Of a DNA stretch of 49,073 nucleotides, positions 24,833-33,048 are shown piece by piece. The translations under genes were made by a program, and so were the position numbers. Numbering within the stretch: position 1 is the stretch's first letter; every line of letters starts with the position of its first letter. The notes beneath the pieces were generated by a model. It worked only from the letters and a program-made list of their open reading frames with translations, did not search any database and was not told the origin of the DNA. The stretch comes from Gemmatimonadaceae bacterium (GTDB lineage: Bacteria; Latescibacterota; UBA2968; UBA8231), in the NCBI GenBank assembly GCA_026706075.1, contig JAPOZM010000073.1, positions 1 through 49,073 on the forward strand, given 5' to 3'.

Positions 24833-25758
24833 GGTTTCCGTCCTCTGAATGTGATGAGTTGAATCGCTTCCGAATCCGGGGCGGCGGAACCGGCCTCGAT
24901 CACCTCGAAGCCGGCCGCTTCGAGCCAGCGCCGCATCTGGCCGGGCTGGAACCCGAGCCACAGGTCGGCGAGCTGGTCGCGAAGGCTCTCGTCGGTGTGC
25001 GGGGCCAGGTCGATCAGGGCCAGGTCGCCGCCCGCGGCCAGCGCCCGGTGCGCCTCCCCGAGTGCCTGGGGGGGCGCCGAGACGTGGTGCAGGACCATGC
25101 ACGCCAGCACCGCGTCGGCTTCGCCGTCGGCCACGGGCAGGTGCTCCAGGTCGCCGAGGCGGAAGTCGCACCGGTGGGCCTCGGCGCCCGCGGACTTGCG
25201 CGCCAGGTCGAGCATGGTGGTGCTGGAGTCGACGGCGATGACCCGCCCGGCGCGCTCCAGCAGGGCCGGGAGCATCAGCCCCGAGCCGGCGCCGAGGTCG
25301 AGGATGGTGCCGGCCTTGGGGGGCAGGACCGACAGCGCCACGCGGCGGTAGTAGGTGCCGTCGAGGGAGCGGTGGCGCAGCTCGTCGCCGGGGGAGAGGC
25401 TGTCGAAGAAGCTGCGCGTCTGCTCGCGGCGGCGCTCCACGGCCGTCTCCAGCCGCTGCACGTCGGCCTCGTAGTGGGGCAGGCCGCGCTCGTGGGCGTC
25501 CAGCAGCGCCAGGGTGTCGCTCACCAGCGGGGATCCGCTCTCCGCGACGCGTTCATAGTAGATCCAGGTGCCCTCGCGCCGGCTGGTCACCAGGCCCGCC
25601 TCGGCCAGGATGCGCAGGTGGCGCGAGACCCGGCTCTGGCCCATGCGCAGGATGCCCAGAATCTCGTTGACGTTCAGCGGCCCCCGCGCCAGCAGGCGCA
25701 TCAGGCGCAGGCGCGTCTCGTCGGCGAGGGCCTTGTGGATCTGCAGCAGCTCGGGCAC
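24829..25758 (-). CDS. ArsR-type HTH fused to SAM-dependent methyltransferase, likely ahcY regulator (SahR-like)
   Basis: The 309-aa protein has an N-terminal ArsR winged helix (residues 1-85, including [13 protein letters not shown] and [17 protein letters not shown]). A class I methyltransferase domain follows ([29 protein letters not shown]). Such fusions next to ahcY are known regulators of the S-adenosylhomocysteine/methionine cycle that sense SAH or SAM. The frame is open to an ATG at 25926, but that would run through the promoter and palindrome at 25829-25856. I therefore prefer GTG 25758, just ahead of the HTH, although its ribosome site is weak. It is coupled to ahcY by an ATGA overlap. 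Confidence 0.88.
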   Translation of the reverse strand: MPELLQIHKALADETRLRLMRLLARGPLNVNEILGILRMGQSRVSRHLRILAEAGLVTSRREGTWIYYERVAESGSPLVSDTLALLDAHERGLPHYEADVQRLETAVERRREQTRSFFDSLSPGDELRHRSLDGTYYRRVALSVLPPKAGTILDLGAGSGLMLPALLERAGRVIAVDSSTTMLDLARKSAGAEAHRCDFRLGDLEHLPVADGEADAVLACMVLHHVSAPPQALGEAHRALAAGGDLALIDLAPHTDESLRDQLADLWLGFQPGQMRRWLEAAGFEVIEAGSAAPDSEAIQLITFRGRKP

Positions 25759-25828
25759 GGGGGGGAAGCGGGGGCCTGGGTGGTTGGGATCCTTGTGGCG
25801 GGAGGGCAGAAGGTAGGCCAATCGGAGC

Positions 25829-25856
25829 AATATATCAAGATTTATTGATATATCAG
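25829..25856 (-). promoter_or_regulatory. Promoter with perfect ArsR-type palindromic operator for the ahcY operon
   Basis: ATATATCAA (25830-25838) and TTGATATAT (25845-25853) form a perfect 9-bp inverted repeat around six bases. This AT-rich island stands out in very GC-rich DNA. On the minus strand CTGATA (25856-25851) and TATATT (25834-25829), 16 bases apart, make a good sigma70 promoter lying entirely across the palindrome. ArsR-family repressors use sites of this shape, so autorepression of the operon is likely. Confidence 0.7.
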
Positions 25857-25969
25857 GGAGGAGCCCCAGGTGCCGGGCCGGCTGGAGGCAGAGGCCCCGG
25901 CTCTGGAATCCGCGGAGGATCGTCACGTACCTTCAAACTTGCGTCAACCGGAACCGCAGGAGTCCAGCC

Positions 25970-27061
25970 ATGAGCGACCAGGGGACCGCCGGTGCAACAT
26001 CCCCGCGGCTGAGCGGGCAGCAGTACCGCGAGCTGTTCGAAGAGTCGCACGACGCCATCCTGATCACCGAGCGGGACGGCGTCATCCTCGACGCCAACCA
26101 CGCGGCCAGCGAGTTCTTCGCCTGGCCCCATGCCGACTTCATCGGCATGAACGTCCGCCGCATCTACGCCAATGCCGAGGACCGTGCGCGCTTCCAGGGG
26201 CAGATCGAGCGCGAGGGGTTCGTTCGCGACTTCGAAGTCGTCTGCGTCACCCGCGATGGGCGGCGGCTGGACTGCCTGATGACCACCGTCGTACGGCGAG
26301 CCCCCGACGGCAGCGTCAGCGGCTACCAGGGCATCGTCCGCGACATCAGCGAGCGCAAGCAGTTGGAGCGGGAGCGGCGCGAGTACCATGACCAGTTGCG
26401 CTCGCTGGCCACCGAGCTCGTGGTGATGGAAGACCGCGAGCGGCGCCGCATCGCCCTCGATCTGCACGACCGCATCGGGCAGATCCTGGCCGTGTCGCAG
26501 ATCAAGGTCGAGGCGCTGCGCCAGGCAGCCGGGGACGGCGAGCGTCAGGTCCTCCTCAATGACCTGCACGGGCTGCTCGACCAGATGAACGACGACGTGC
26601 GCTCGCTCATGTCCGACCTCAGCCCCCCCGTGCTTCATGACCTCGGGCTCGTCCCCGGACTGCAATCGCTCGCCGGGAGACTCGAGCAGGAGCTGGGTCT
26701 GCGGGTGCGGATCGAGAGCGAGGGGGACTGCGAGGTCCCGGACAAGGATCTGCGCGCCTCGCTCTACCGCTGCATTCGCGAGCTGCTGCTGAACGTCACC
26801 CGGCACGCCGGCACGGACGCGGCGGGTGTCTCCTTGCGCCGCGAGGGGGCCGAACTGAGGGTGGTGGTGGAGGACAGCGGCCGGGGCTTCGACCCCCTGC
26901 ATCCCGAGGGCATCCGCCACCGGTTCGGTTTCGGCCTGTTCAGCATCCGGGAGTGCATGACCCAGGCGGGCGGCTCCTTCCACATCGAATCGACACCAGG
27001 CCAGGGGACCCGCTGCCGGCTGACGGTCCCCGGGCAGGGGCGGAAGGGAGGCTCCCGATGA
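25970..27061 (+). CDS. PAS-domain sensor histidine kinase (NarX/HisKA_3 type), cytosolic
   Basis: The 363-aa protein has a PAS domain (about 17-130), a HisKA_3 dimerisation helix with phospho-acceptor His166 (RIALDLHDRIGQ), and an HATPase domain (about 255-360: RELLLNVTRHAG, VEDSGRGFD, GFGLFSIRE). No signal peptide or membrane helices are visible, so it senses an internal signal through PAS. It overlaps the response-regulator start (ATGA) and forms a two-component pair with it. The 211 bp to its left contain the divergent ahcY-operon promoter. Confidence 0.93.
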   Translation: MSDQGTAGATSPRLSGQQYRELFEESHDAILITERDGVILDANHAASEFFAWPHADFIGMNVRRIYANAEDRARFQGQIEREGFVRDFEVVCVTRDGRRLDCLMTTVVRRAPDGSVSGYQGIVRDISERKQLERERREYHDQLRSLATELVVMEDRERRRIALDLHDRIGQILAVSQIKVEALRQAAGDGERQVLLNDLHGLLDQMNDDVRSLMSDLSPPVLHDLGLVPGLQSLAGRLEQELGLRVRIESEGDCEVPDKDLRASLYRCIRELLLNVTRHAGTDAAGVSLRREGAELRVVVEDSGRGFDPLHPEGIRHRFGFGLFSIRECMTQAGGSFHIESTPGQGTRCRLTVPGQGRKGGSR

Positions 27062-27687
27062 CGACGCGCGTGGCGCTGGTGGATGATCACGAGCTGGTGC
27101 GCGACGGCTTGCGCGCGCTCTTCGCCAAGGACAGCGAGTTCGAGGTCGTCGGCGAGGCGGCAACGGCCCGGCAGGCGATCGAGGTGATGGCCGCCTGCCA
27201 ACCGGAGGTCGTGGTCATGGATGTCGCCCTCCCCGATCTGAGCGGAGTCGAAGCGACGAGGCAGGTGCTGGCCCACGCCCCGGAGGTGAAGGTGGTGGCC
27301 CTGTCGGTCCACGCCGACCAGCAGTACGTGGCCGGCATGCTGCAGGCGGGGGCCTCGGCGTACGTGCTGAAGGAGGAGGCCGCCGTCGAGTTGCTGAAGG
27401 CGATCCGGGCCGCCTTGGCCGGCCGCACCTACCTGAGCCCGGAACTGGCCGGCGCCGTGTACGACCACGTGCAGAGCCTGGCCGGGGAGGCGGAGCTGAC
27501 GGAGCGGGAGCGCGAGGTGGTGCGGCTCATCAGCGAGGGCAGGACGACACGGGAGATCGCCGAAGCCCTGAACGTGAGCGAGAATACCATACACACCCAC
27601 CGCCAGCGCATCATGCAGAAGCTCGACAGGCACAGCATCGCCGAGTTGACCAAGTACGCCATCCGAACGGGTCTCACCTCGCTGTAA
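27058..27687 (+). CDS. NarL/FixJ-family response regulator
   Basis: The 209-aa protein has a receiver domain with phospho-acceptor Asp55 (VVVMDVALPD), switch residues (ALSVHAD, LKEE) and a LuxR-type helix-turn-helix (about 145-205, LTEREREVVRLISEG, EIAEALNVSENTIHTHRQRI). It is the partner of the histidine kinase just upstream. Genes following on the same strand are two tiny peptides and two ABC-2 permeases, which are reasonable targets. The 208 bp between it and the first peptide hold no gene; only ribosome-site-like AAAGGAGGT (27837-27845) stands out. Confidence 0.93.
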   Translation: MTTRVALVDDHELVRDGLRALFAKDSEFEVVGEAATARQAIEVMAACQPEVVVMDVALPDLSGVEATRQVLAHAPEVKVVALSVHADQQYVAGMLQAGASAYVLKEEAAVELLKAIRAALAGRTYLSPELAGAVYDHVQSLAGEAELTEREREVVRLISEGRTTREIAEALNVSENTIHTHRQRIMQKLDRHSIAELTKYAIRTGLTSL

Positions 27688-27895
27688 TCCCCTCGTCGTC
27701 CGACGGCTTCCCGGCTCACCGCCTTCCGATCCCTCCAAGGGGGCCGCCAACGGCTCTGCCGAATTCACCCGATCAGGTGATACCGAACACGCTGTCCGTT
27801 GCGGTTATTGGGAGTGCCTCAGTGCTGCCCCCTTGGAAAGGAGGTGTCGGGGGGTGTCAGTCCGTTCACAACTCACCCAAAGAGGAGAAACGATC

Positions 27896-28009
27896 GTGCG
27901 GAATCTATGTACGAAGAAGGTCACCCTGATCCTGGCTCCCATCGCCCTTGTCGTCGGGTTGTCGGGTTGGTGGTTGAGGAGGGGTGCTCAAGAGGCGACT
28001 CCGTCGTAG
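27896..28009 (+). CDS. Small membrane or secreted peptide (37 aa)
   Basis: GTG 27896 follows AGAGGAG at 27881-27887. The peptide has a basic N-terminus (MRNLCTKK), a 17-residue hydrophobic segment (LILAPIALVVGLSGWWL), then RRGAQEATPS. It looks like a single-span membrane peptide or an exported peptide precursor. An in-frame GTG at 27854, with an even stronger AAAGGAGGT ahead, would make it 51 aa. No family recognised. It lies between a two-component pair and a second small secreted peptide gene. Confidence 0.5.
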   Translation: MRNLCTKKVTLILAPIALVVGLSGWWLRRGAQEATPS

Positions 28010-28042
28010 GAGTCAGGGGCCCAGCCCAAGGAGGTAACTGAC

Positions 28043-28264
28043 ATGCGAGGCAGAAGCTTGATCTTCGTAGCGATCATCCTGCCTGCCGGCGCCCTGGCAC
28101 AGGATTCTGCGCTGGACGCCATCACGCACGAACAGACCGATCTGAGGGCCGAGAACCGCTTCACCGCCTTCGAGGGCCGCGGCGGCACTCCGGTGCCATC
28201 GGGGGAGATCGTCGGCTCCCGGGCGGCCCTCATCCCCTGCCAGAAGACGCGGCTCAACCTCTAG
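28043..28264 (+). CDS. Small secreted protein (73 aa)
   Basis: A clear signal peptide (MRGRSLIFVAIILPAGALA, cleavage before QDSALD) is followed by a 54-residue mature peptide with one cysteine and no recognised domain. GGAGG precedes the ATG by eight bases. It follows the 37-aa peptide gene by 33 bases and is closed by a strong stem-loop. Both peptides may be regulated by the upstream two-component pair and handled by the ABC-2 permeases downstream; that link is inference. Confidence 0.6.
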   Translation: MRGRSLIFVAIILPAGALAQDSALDAITHEQTDLRAENRFTAFEGRGGTPVPSGEIVGSRAALIPCQKTRLNL

Positions 28265-28301
28265 CCGCACCAGGAGGCGGCGTTGCACGACTTGGCGCCG
28301 G

Positions 28302-28335
28302 CGGGGCCGGGCGATCTCCTCACCGCCCGGCCCCG
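28302..28335 (+). terminator. Strong GC stem-loop after the small peptide genes
   Basis: CGGGGCCGGGCG (28302-28313) pairs perfectly with CGCCCGGCCCCG (28324-28335) around a 10-nt loop. No T-run follows. It probably ends or attenuates the peptide transcript ahead of the permease genes. The remaining 220 bp to 28559 show no gene. Confidence 0.55.
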
Positions 28336-28559
28336 GGTTCGCAGCAGAAGGCCACGTATCCGTCCCCTTCGCGTTCAACGCGGGTCAGGGTAGCCACCCG
28401 CGAGACCCGGATCTGCCCCCCCGGGAGAGGCTCTTCGGGCCGGCCACCTGCTTGACGGAGTCGCGGCATCCGCCCTCTTTGCCGGGGAGCTGTCCAGAGG
28501 GGCGCCCCGGAGCCGCAACGGTCCCGACCCCGCCGGAGCGGCACCGCGGAGAAGCCGTC

Positions 28560-30125
28560 ATGTTCCGCACCCTGCTCCGCAAGGAGCTCCACGCCAACCT
28601 GCTCTCCCCGCGCCTGAGGGTGCCCGCCGTCTGCGGCGTGGCCATCGCCGTGGGCGCCACCCTCCTCGGCACCCTGGACTTCGCCCGCAACATGCGGGTC
28701 TACGAGCGGGAGGCCGCCAGCGTCGAGCGGGCCCTGGAGGAGGCCACCGTCTACTCCCAGGTCCAGCACCGGGTGGTCGTGCCGCCCCAGGCCCCGGCCA
28801 TCTTCAGCCGGGGGATCGCCGGCACGGCGGGGCAGGGGATCCAGATCCGCGTGGACAGCGTGCCCATCTCCTCCTGGAAGCTGGAGGAGGGCTACGACAG
28901 CGATCTCCTGATGCCCCTGGCCCGGATCGACTTCGCCGCGGTCGTGGCCGTGATCTTCAGCCTGATGGCCGTGCTCCTGGGCCACGACGGCCTCTGCGGC
29001 GAGCGCCAGAGCGGCACCCTGCGGCTGCTCCTCGCCAACCCGGTCGAGCGGCGTGAGGTGGTCCGCGCCAAGCTGGCGGGCGGCATGATCTCGCTGTCGA
29101 TCCCCCTGGCCGCGGCCTTCGCCCTCTGCCTGCTGGTCCTGCTGGTCCACCCGGCCGTGCGCCTCTCCGGCGAGGACGGGGCGCGCCTCGGACTCTTCCT
29201 CGCCCTGTCCTGCCTGTTCCTCGCCCAGGTCCATGCCCTGAGCCTCATGGTCTCCAGCCTCGTCCGGCGCACGGAGACGGCCCTGGTCATCTGTCTCTTC
29301 GCCTGGCTGGCGGCCGGCGTCGGATACGGCCACCACCTGCTGCCTTCCCTCGGCCGCTACCTCGTCAAGGCCCCGCCGGCCGAGGAGTACCGCTACCAGG
29401 ACGGCGGTCTGTGGGGGAACCTCCGCCGGGAGGTGAGGAAGTGGGAGGAGGAGAACCCCTCCCCGGGCCAGGCCTGGCTCGAGGCGTGGAGCAGCGGCGG
29501 CGCCCTGCGCTACGGCCATCCTCTGGGATACGAGTGGCGGCAGCGGAAACACGCCTTCGAGATGGAGAAGCGCCTGGAGCGGGCCGAGCTCAGTTCCAGG
29601 TACCACTGGGCCAACTGGGAAAGGCTGTCCACGATGGCCTCGATCGCCGACCTGGGCGCCATCGCCCTCCCGGCCACCAACTACCAGCTGCTTTCCTCGA
29701 TCCTGGCGCGCACGACCCAGTACGACCGCTTCTACCTGACCGAGACGGGACGCGAATACCGGGAGGCCCTCATCGAGTACCTGCGCGGCCGGGGAGGCCT
29801 GGCCGGCCGCCGCTGGTTCACCGACGACACGGAGGACCAGGTGCCGATGATCGCCGATCCGGCGTCGGCGACCGAGGCGATGCTGGCCGCCGGCTCGCCC
29901 TTCATGCGCGAGCGCCTCGCCTGGGTGATGGAGCAGGAGGAGAGCCTGCCGCCTGGAGAACGCCGGCTGGACCTGACGGACATGCCCAGGTTCGAAGGCC
30001 CCCCGGCGCGGGCGCTGGGCTACTCCCTGGCGCTGATGATCCCGGGACTCCTGGTGCTGACGCTGGGCCTCGCCGTGCCCGTGTGGATCACCACCCGGCG
30101 GTTCGGCCGCGGACATCCGAAGTGA
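28560..30125 (+). CDS. ABC-2-type permease, subunit 1
   Basis: The 521-aa membrane protein starts with the ABC-2 amphipathic signature (RTLLRKELHANLLSPR) and a first membrane helix. A large extracytoplasmic region and a cluster of five or so hydrophobic helices follow (about 115-290). The loop GERQSGTLRLLLANPVERREVVRAK is the classical ATPase-coupling segment of ABC-2 exporters. A second soluble stretch and a final membrane helix end the protein. I chose ATG 28560; the open frame upstream to 28452 is not family-like. It overlaps the next permease gene by GTGA. No nucleotide-binding subunit is encoded in the window. Substrate unknown. Confidence 0.8.
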   Translation: MFRTLLRKELHANLLSPRLRVPAVCGVAIAVGATLLGTLDFARNMRVYEREAASVERALEEATVYSQVQHRVVVPPQAPAIFSRGIAGTAGQGIQIRVDSVPISSWKLEEGYDSDLLMPLARIDFAAVVAVIFSLMAVLLGHDGLCGERQSGTLRLLLANPVERREVVRAKLAGGMISLSIPLAAAFALCLLVLLVHPAVRLSGEDGARLGLFLALSCLFLAQVHALSLMVSSLVRRTETALVICLFAWLAAGVGYGHHLLPSLGRYLVKAPPAEEYRYQDGGLWGNLRREVRKWEEENPSPGQAWLEAWSSGGALRYGHPLGYEWRQRKHAFEMEKRLERAELSSRYHWANWERLSTMASIADLGAIALPATNYQLLSSILARTTQYDRFYLTETGREYREALIEYLRGRGGLAGRRWFTDDTEDQVPMIADPASATEAMLAAGSPFMRERLAWVMEQEESLPPGERRLDLTDMPRFEGPPARALGYSLALMIPGLLVLTLGLAVPVWITTRRFGRGHPK

Positions 30126-31522
30126 CGGGCACCGTTTTCCGGCACCAGCTGCTCGCCGACCTGCGCTGCCTGCGCTTCCGCGCCGGCCTGGCCGTACTGC
30201 TTCTGGCCTTCGCCGCCAACGGCGTCATCTACGCTGTGAAGACGGCCAACCTGGCCGAGGAAGCGGCCCGAATCAACGAGCTCAACGAGGAGCGCTACGG
30301 GTGGATCGAGAGCCCGGGGCACGCCGTCGCCGCCTGGTACAAGATCCGCGGCTCCGAGGTGGGCACCGAGTTCATGGCCGAGGCCGGGTCCAACTGGTTC
30401 ATGTACGCCATGATCCTGAACCCGGCCTCCGGCGAGATCCCTCACTTCAGCAGCTCCCGCACGACGAACCGGTGGATGCGCCCCTTCGAGGTGGCGGACT
30501 GGAGCGTCATCGTGCGCTGCGTGCTCTCCTTCCTGTGCATCCTTCTCGCATACAACGCCGTCAGCGGTGAGCGCGAGAGCGGCACGCTGCGTCTGGCGCT
30601 GGCCGGCCCCCTCTCCCTGCGCCGCTTCCTGTTCACCAAGGTCGGCGCCCACCTGACAGCCCTGATGGCCGCCGCCGGCGCCGGCAGTCTGCTGAGCCTG
30701 CTCATCCTCCTGCTCGGTGGTGCCGTGAAGCCGGATGGGATCCTCTGGCTGAGCTGGCTCTTCTTCCTGCTGACCACGGCCGTCCTCGCCGCCCTGCTGC
30801 TGCTGGCGGCGGCCGGGATCTCGGCCCTGGCCCGCAGCTCGGCCTCCTCCCTGGTGATTCTCGCCACCGGCTGGACCGTGCTCATGGTCGTCGTCCCGCA
30901 GAGCTCCCACCTGGCCGCCGTGACGGCGGTGGAGTCCCCCTGGGCCGTGTGGAGGAGGATGGGCGAGCACGAGCAGGAGGTGCGGACGGCGATGCAGAGA
31001 GAGGGGCTCAAACCGCGTCCCCTGGAGGTTGCCCGGTCCGACGACTACGACCTGGAGAAGCGCTACGTGCAGCGCCTCGACGAGCTGGAGAGGGAGAAGA
31101 TGAGGCGGGTCGAAGAGATGGTGTTCATCCGGCAGCTCGAGGTCGCCCGCGCCGTGAACCTCCTGTCGCCGGGCGGGGCCTTTCAGTACTCCCTCGAGGC
31201 CCTGCTGCGCAACGGCATTCAGCGCTTCAGGAGCTTCGCCCGCCAGGGATGGGACTACCGCGAGACCCTGCGCGAGTTCCTGCGCGCCAAGGACGCGGAG
31301 GACCCCGAGTCACCGCACCTCCTGTTCCTCGGCGGCTTCATGTCGCAGAAGAAGCTGGACTCGGCCGAGATCCCCCGCTTCCAGGAAGTCCCCCTGTCAC
31401 TGAGAGAGAGCCTGGCCGCCGGGGTGGTGCCGATCCTGCTGCTGGTGGTGGAAACGGCCCTGGCGCTGGTCTTCGCCCTGTGGGCCTTCGGGCGGGCGGA
31501 GGCTACGCCGAAGCGGCCCTAG
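30122..31522 (+). CDS. ABC-2-type permease, subunit 2
   Basis: The 466-aa protein is organised like the previous one: an N-terminal segment TVFRHQLLADLRCLRFR plus first helix, and an extracytoplasmic region. The coupling loop GERESGTLRLALAGPLSLRRFLFTK comes next, then a helix bundle (about 170-265), a charged soluble domain and a last helix. The GTG at 30122 overlaps the preceding stop (GTGA). The two permeases probably form a heterodimer needing an ATPase supplied from elsewhere. Confidence 0.8.
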   Translation: MTGTVFRHQLLADLRCLRFRAGLAVLLLAFAANGVIYAVKTANLAEEAARINELNEERYGWIESPGHAVAAWYKIRGSEVGTEFMAEAGSNWFMYAMILNPASGEIPHFSSSRTTNRWMRPFEVADWSVIVRCVLSFLCILLAYNAVSGERESGTLRLALAGPLSLRRFLFTKVGAHLTALMAAAGAGSLLSLLILLLGGAVKPDGILWLSWLFFLLTTAVLAALLLLAAAGISALARSSASSLVILATGWTVLMVVVPQSSHLAAVTAVESPWAVWRRMGEHEQEVRTAMQREGLKPRPLEVARSDDYDLEKRYVQRLDELEREKMRRVEEMVFIRQLEVARAVNLLSPGGAFQYSLEALLRNGIQRFRSFARQGWDYRETLREFLRAKDAEDPESPHLLFLGGFMSQKKLDSAEIPRFQEVPLSLRESLAAGVVPILLLVVETALALVFALWAFGRAEATPKRP

Positions 31523-32199
31523 TCCGGCCCGGCGCGGATCTCCTCGATCCAGGCGACGACCTGCCGCACCCTGGCCGTCAGGCCGGCGTAGTCGCGGGTC
31601 TGGACGATCTCCCGCGTCACCAGGTTGGAGCCGATGCCGACGCAGGCGACGCCGGCGGAGAACCAGGCCTCCAGGCTCTCGCGGGTGGCGTCGACGCCGC
31701 CGGTGGGCATGATGCGCGTCCACGGGCAGGGGCCGAGGACGGACTTGACGAAGGCGGGGCCGCCGACCTCGCCGGCGGGGAAGACCTTGACGATCTCCAC
31801 CCCCAGCTCCTCGGCCTGGGCGATCTCGGAGACGGTGCCGCAACCGGGGGAGTAGGCGACCTTGCGGCGGTTGCAGAGGCGGGCGACCTCGGGGTTGAGG
31901 AGGGGGCCCACGACGAAGTCGGCACCGCTGGAGATGTAGAGGCCGGCCGTGGGCGCGTCGACGATGGAGCCGACGCCGAGGATGATGTCCAGCTCCTCGG
32001 CCACGAGGCGCTCCATGGCCTCCACGAAGACCTTCCAGGCGAGGTCGCCGCGGTTGGTGAACTCGACGCAGCGGGCGCCGCCGTCGGCGCAGGCCTTGAT
32101 GATGTCGATGGCGGCCTGGGGGTCCTTGTTGTAGAACACGGGCACGACGCCGATGTCGCCCATGGCGCCGAGGACGGTCATGCGGTCGTAGCGGGCCAT
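31519..32199 (-). CDS. KDPG/KHG aldolase family protein
   Basis: The 226-aa protein is a class I aldolase of the 2-keto-3-deoxy-6-phosphogluconate / 2-keto-4-hydroxyglutarate type. It shows VVPVFYNKDPQAAIDIIKACADGGARCVEFTNRG-like strands, the catalytic Glu and Schiff-base Lys region (VKVFPAGEVGG, K near 143), and MPTGGVD. It would cleave a 2-keto-3-deoxy acid to pyruvate and an aldehyde. Its ATG shares a base with the stop of the PhyH gene upstream (TGATG), so they are co-translated. Its 3' end overlaps the convergent permease gene by four bases. Exact substrate unknown. Confidence 0.88.
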   Translation of the reverse strand: MARYDRMTVLGAMGDIGVVPVFYNKDPQAAIDIIKACADGGARCVEFTNRGDLAWKVFVEAMERLVAEELDIILGVGSIVDAPTAGLYISSGADFVVGPLLNPEVARLCNRRKVAYSPGCGTVSEIAQAEELGVEIVKVFPAGEVGGPAFVKSVLGPCPWTRIMPTGGVDATRESLEAWFSAGVACVGIGSNLVTREIVQTRDYAGLTARVRQVVAWIEEIRAGPD

Positions 32200-32954
32200 C
32201 AGAACGGCGCCGGCGTGTCGGGGTAGTGGTGGTGGGCGTCCTCCCCCCGCAGCAGGACCGGGCGCCAGGCGAGGCCCACCGAGTTGGGGCGCACCTGGCG
32301 GGCCTCGGGCGGGATGTAGCGCACCGTGAGGCCGCAGCGCCGCCGCTGCGAGAGGTTCGGCTGGCTGGCGTGGAAGAGCTGGCCGTTGTGGATGGAGATC
32401 TGCCCGGCCTTCAGCTCCAGCGGCACCGCCCGGCTCGAGTCGACCAGCTCGTCGGGGATCTCCTGGTTGATGCTCAGCAGGTTGCCGCCGCGGTCGGAGG
32501 TGCCGTGCTCGGCGATGCCGTCCCGGTGAGAGCCGGGGATGACCTGCATGCAGCCGTTCTCCACATCGGCGTCGTCCACGGCGATCCAGGCGGTGTGGGC
32601 CTCGGGCGGCTCGAGCCCCCAGTAGGTGATGTCCTGGTGCCAGGCGACGAACTTCGTCGAGTCGGGGTCCGGGTACTTGCAGAAGAAGTGGGTGGACAGC
32701 AGCATGATGTCGTCGCCCATGCAGGCGGCCATCGATTCGACGATGCGGGGGTCGGAGGCCATCTGCCAGATGAACTCGTCGTCGAAGTGCCGGCCCTGGA
32801 GGCCGATCTGGCACTCCTCCCGGCCTTCGCGGGCCTCGAGCTCGTCGAAGCGGGCGCGGAAGGCGGAGATCTCGGGCTCGGTGAAGATGTCGAGTCGGGT
32901 GACGAAGCCGTCGCGCTGGTACGCGGCGGCCAGGTCGCTGGTGGTGACGGTCAT
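32199..32954 (-). CDS. PhyH-family Fe(II)/2-oxoglutarate oxygenase, copy 1
   Basis: The 251-aa enzyme has the facial triad H-x-D (AWHQDITYWG) and distal His (QLFHASQPN), plus the 2-oxoglutarate-binding Arg (RCGLTVRYI). The family hydroxylates diverse small molecules. The order DVENGCMQVIPGSH is typical of PhyH/EctD-like proteins. It is co-translated with the KDPG-aldolase-like gene, so it probably works in the same catabolic route. It is divergent from the alcohol dehydrogenase gene across 94 bp that likely hold both promoters. ATG 32954 has GAGCTTC only, so the ribosome site is modest. Confidence 0.88.
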   Translation of the reverse strand: MTVTTSDLAAAYQRDGFVTRLDIFTEPEISAFRARFDELEAREGREECQIGLQGRHFDDEFIWQMASDPRIVESMAACMGDDIMLLSTHFFCKYPDPDSTKFVAWHQDITYWGLEPPEAHTAWIAVDDADVENGCMQVIPGSHRDGIAEHGTSDRGGNLLSINQEIPDELVDSSRAVPLELKAGQISIHNGQLFHASQPNLSQRRRCGLTVRYIPPEARQVRPNSVGLAWRPVLLRGEDAHHHYPDTPAPF

Positions 32955-33048
32955 GAGGAAGCTCCTGCGTGGGGGTGAGCACGGCGAGTATAGGCGCCGG
33001 GGATCGAGACGGTCAACGGAGCGCGGCCACATGGAAGGAGGAGGAAGG

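Noticed and set aside
23495..24862. 455-aa plus-strand open frame opposite ahcY
   Set aside because: Antisense shadow of ahcY, rich in Val/Gly/His/Leu with no domain.
28320..30116. 598-aa minus-strand open frame opposite the first permease
   Set aside because: Its Gln/Gly/His-rich composition is that of an antisense shadow in GC-rich DNA, and a well-supported permease is on the other strand.
29411..30121. Upstream extension of the second permease frame (to 703 aa)
   Set aside because: It lies out of frame inside the first permease gene; the real protein begins at the GTGA overlap at 30122.
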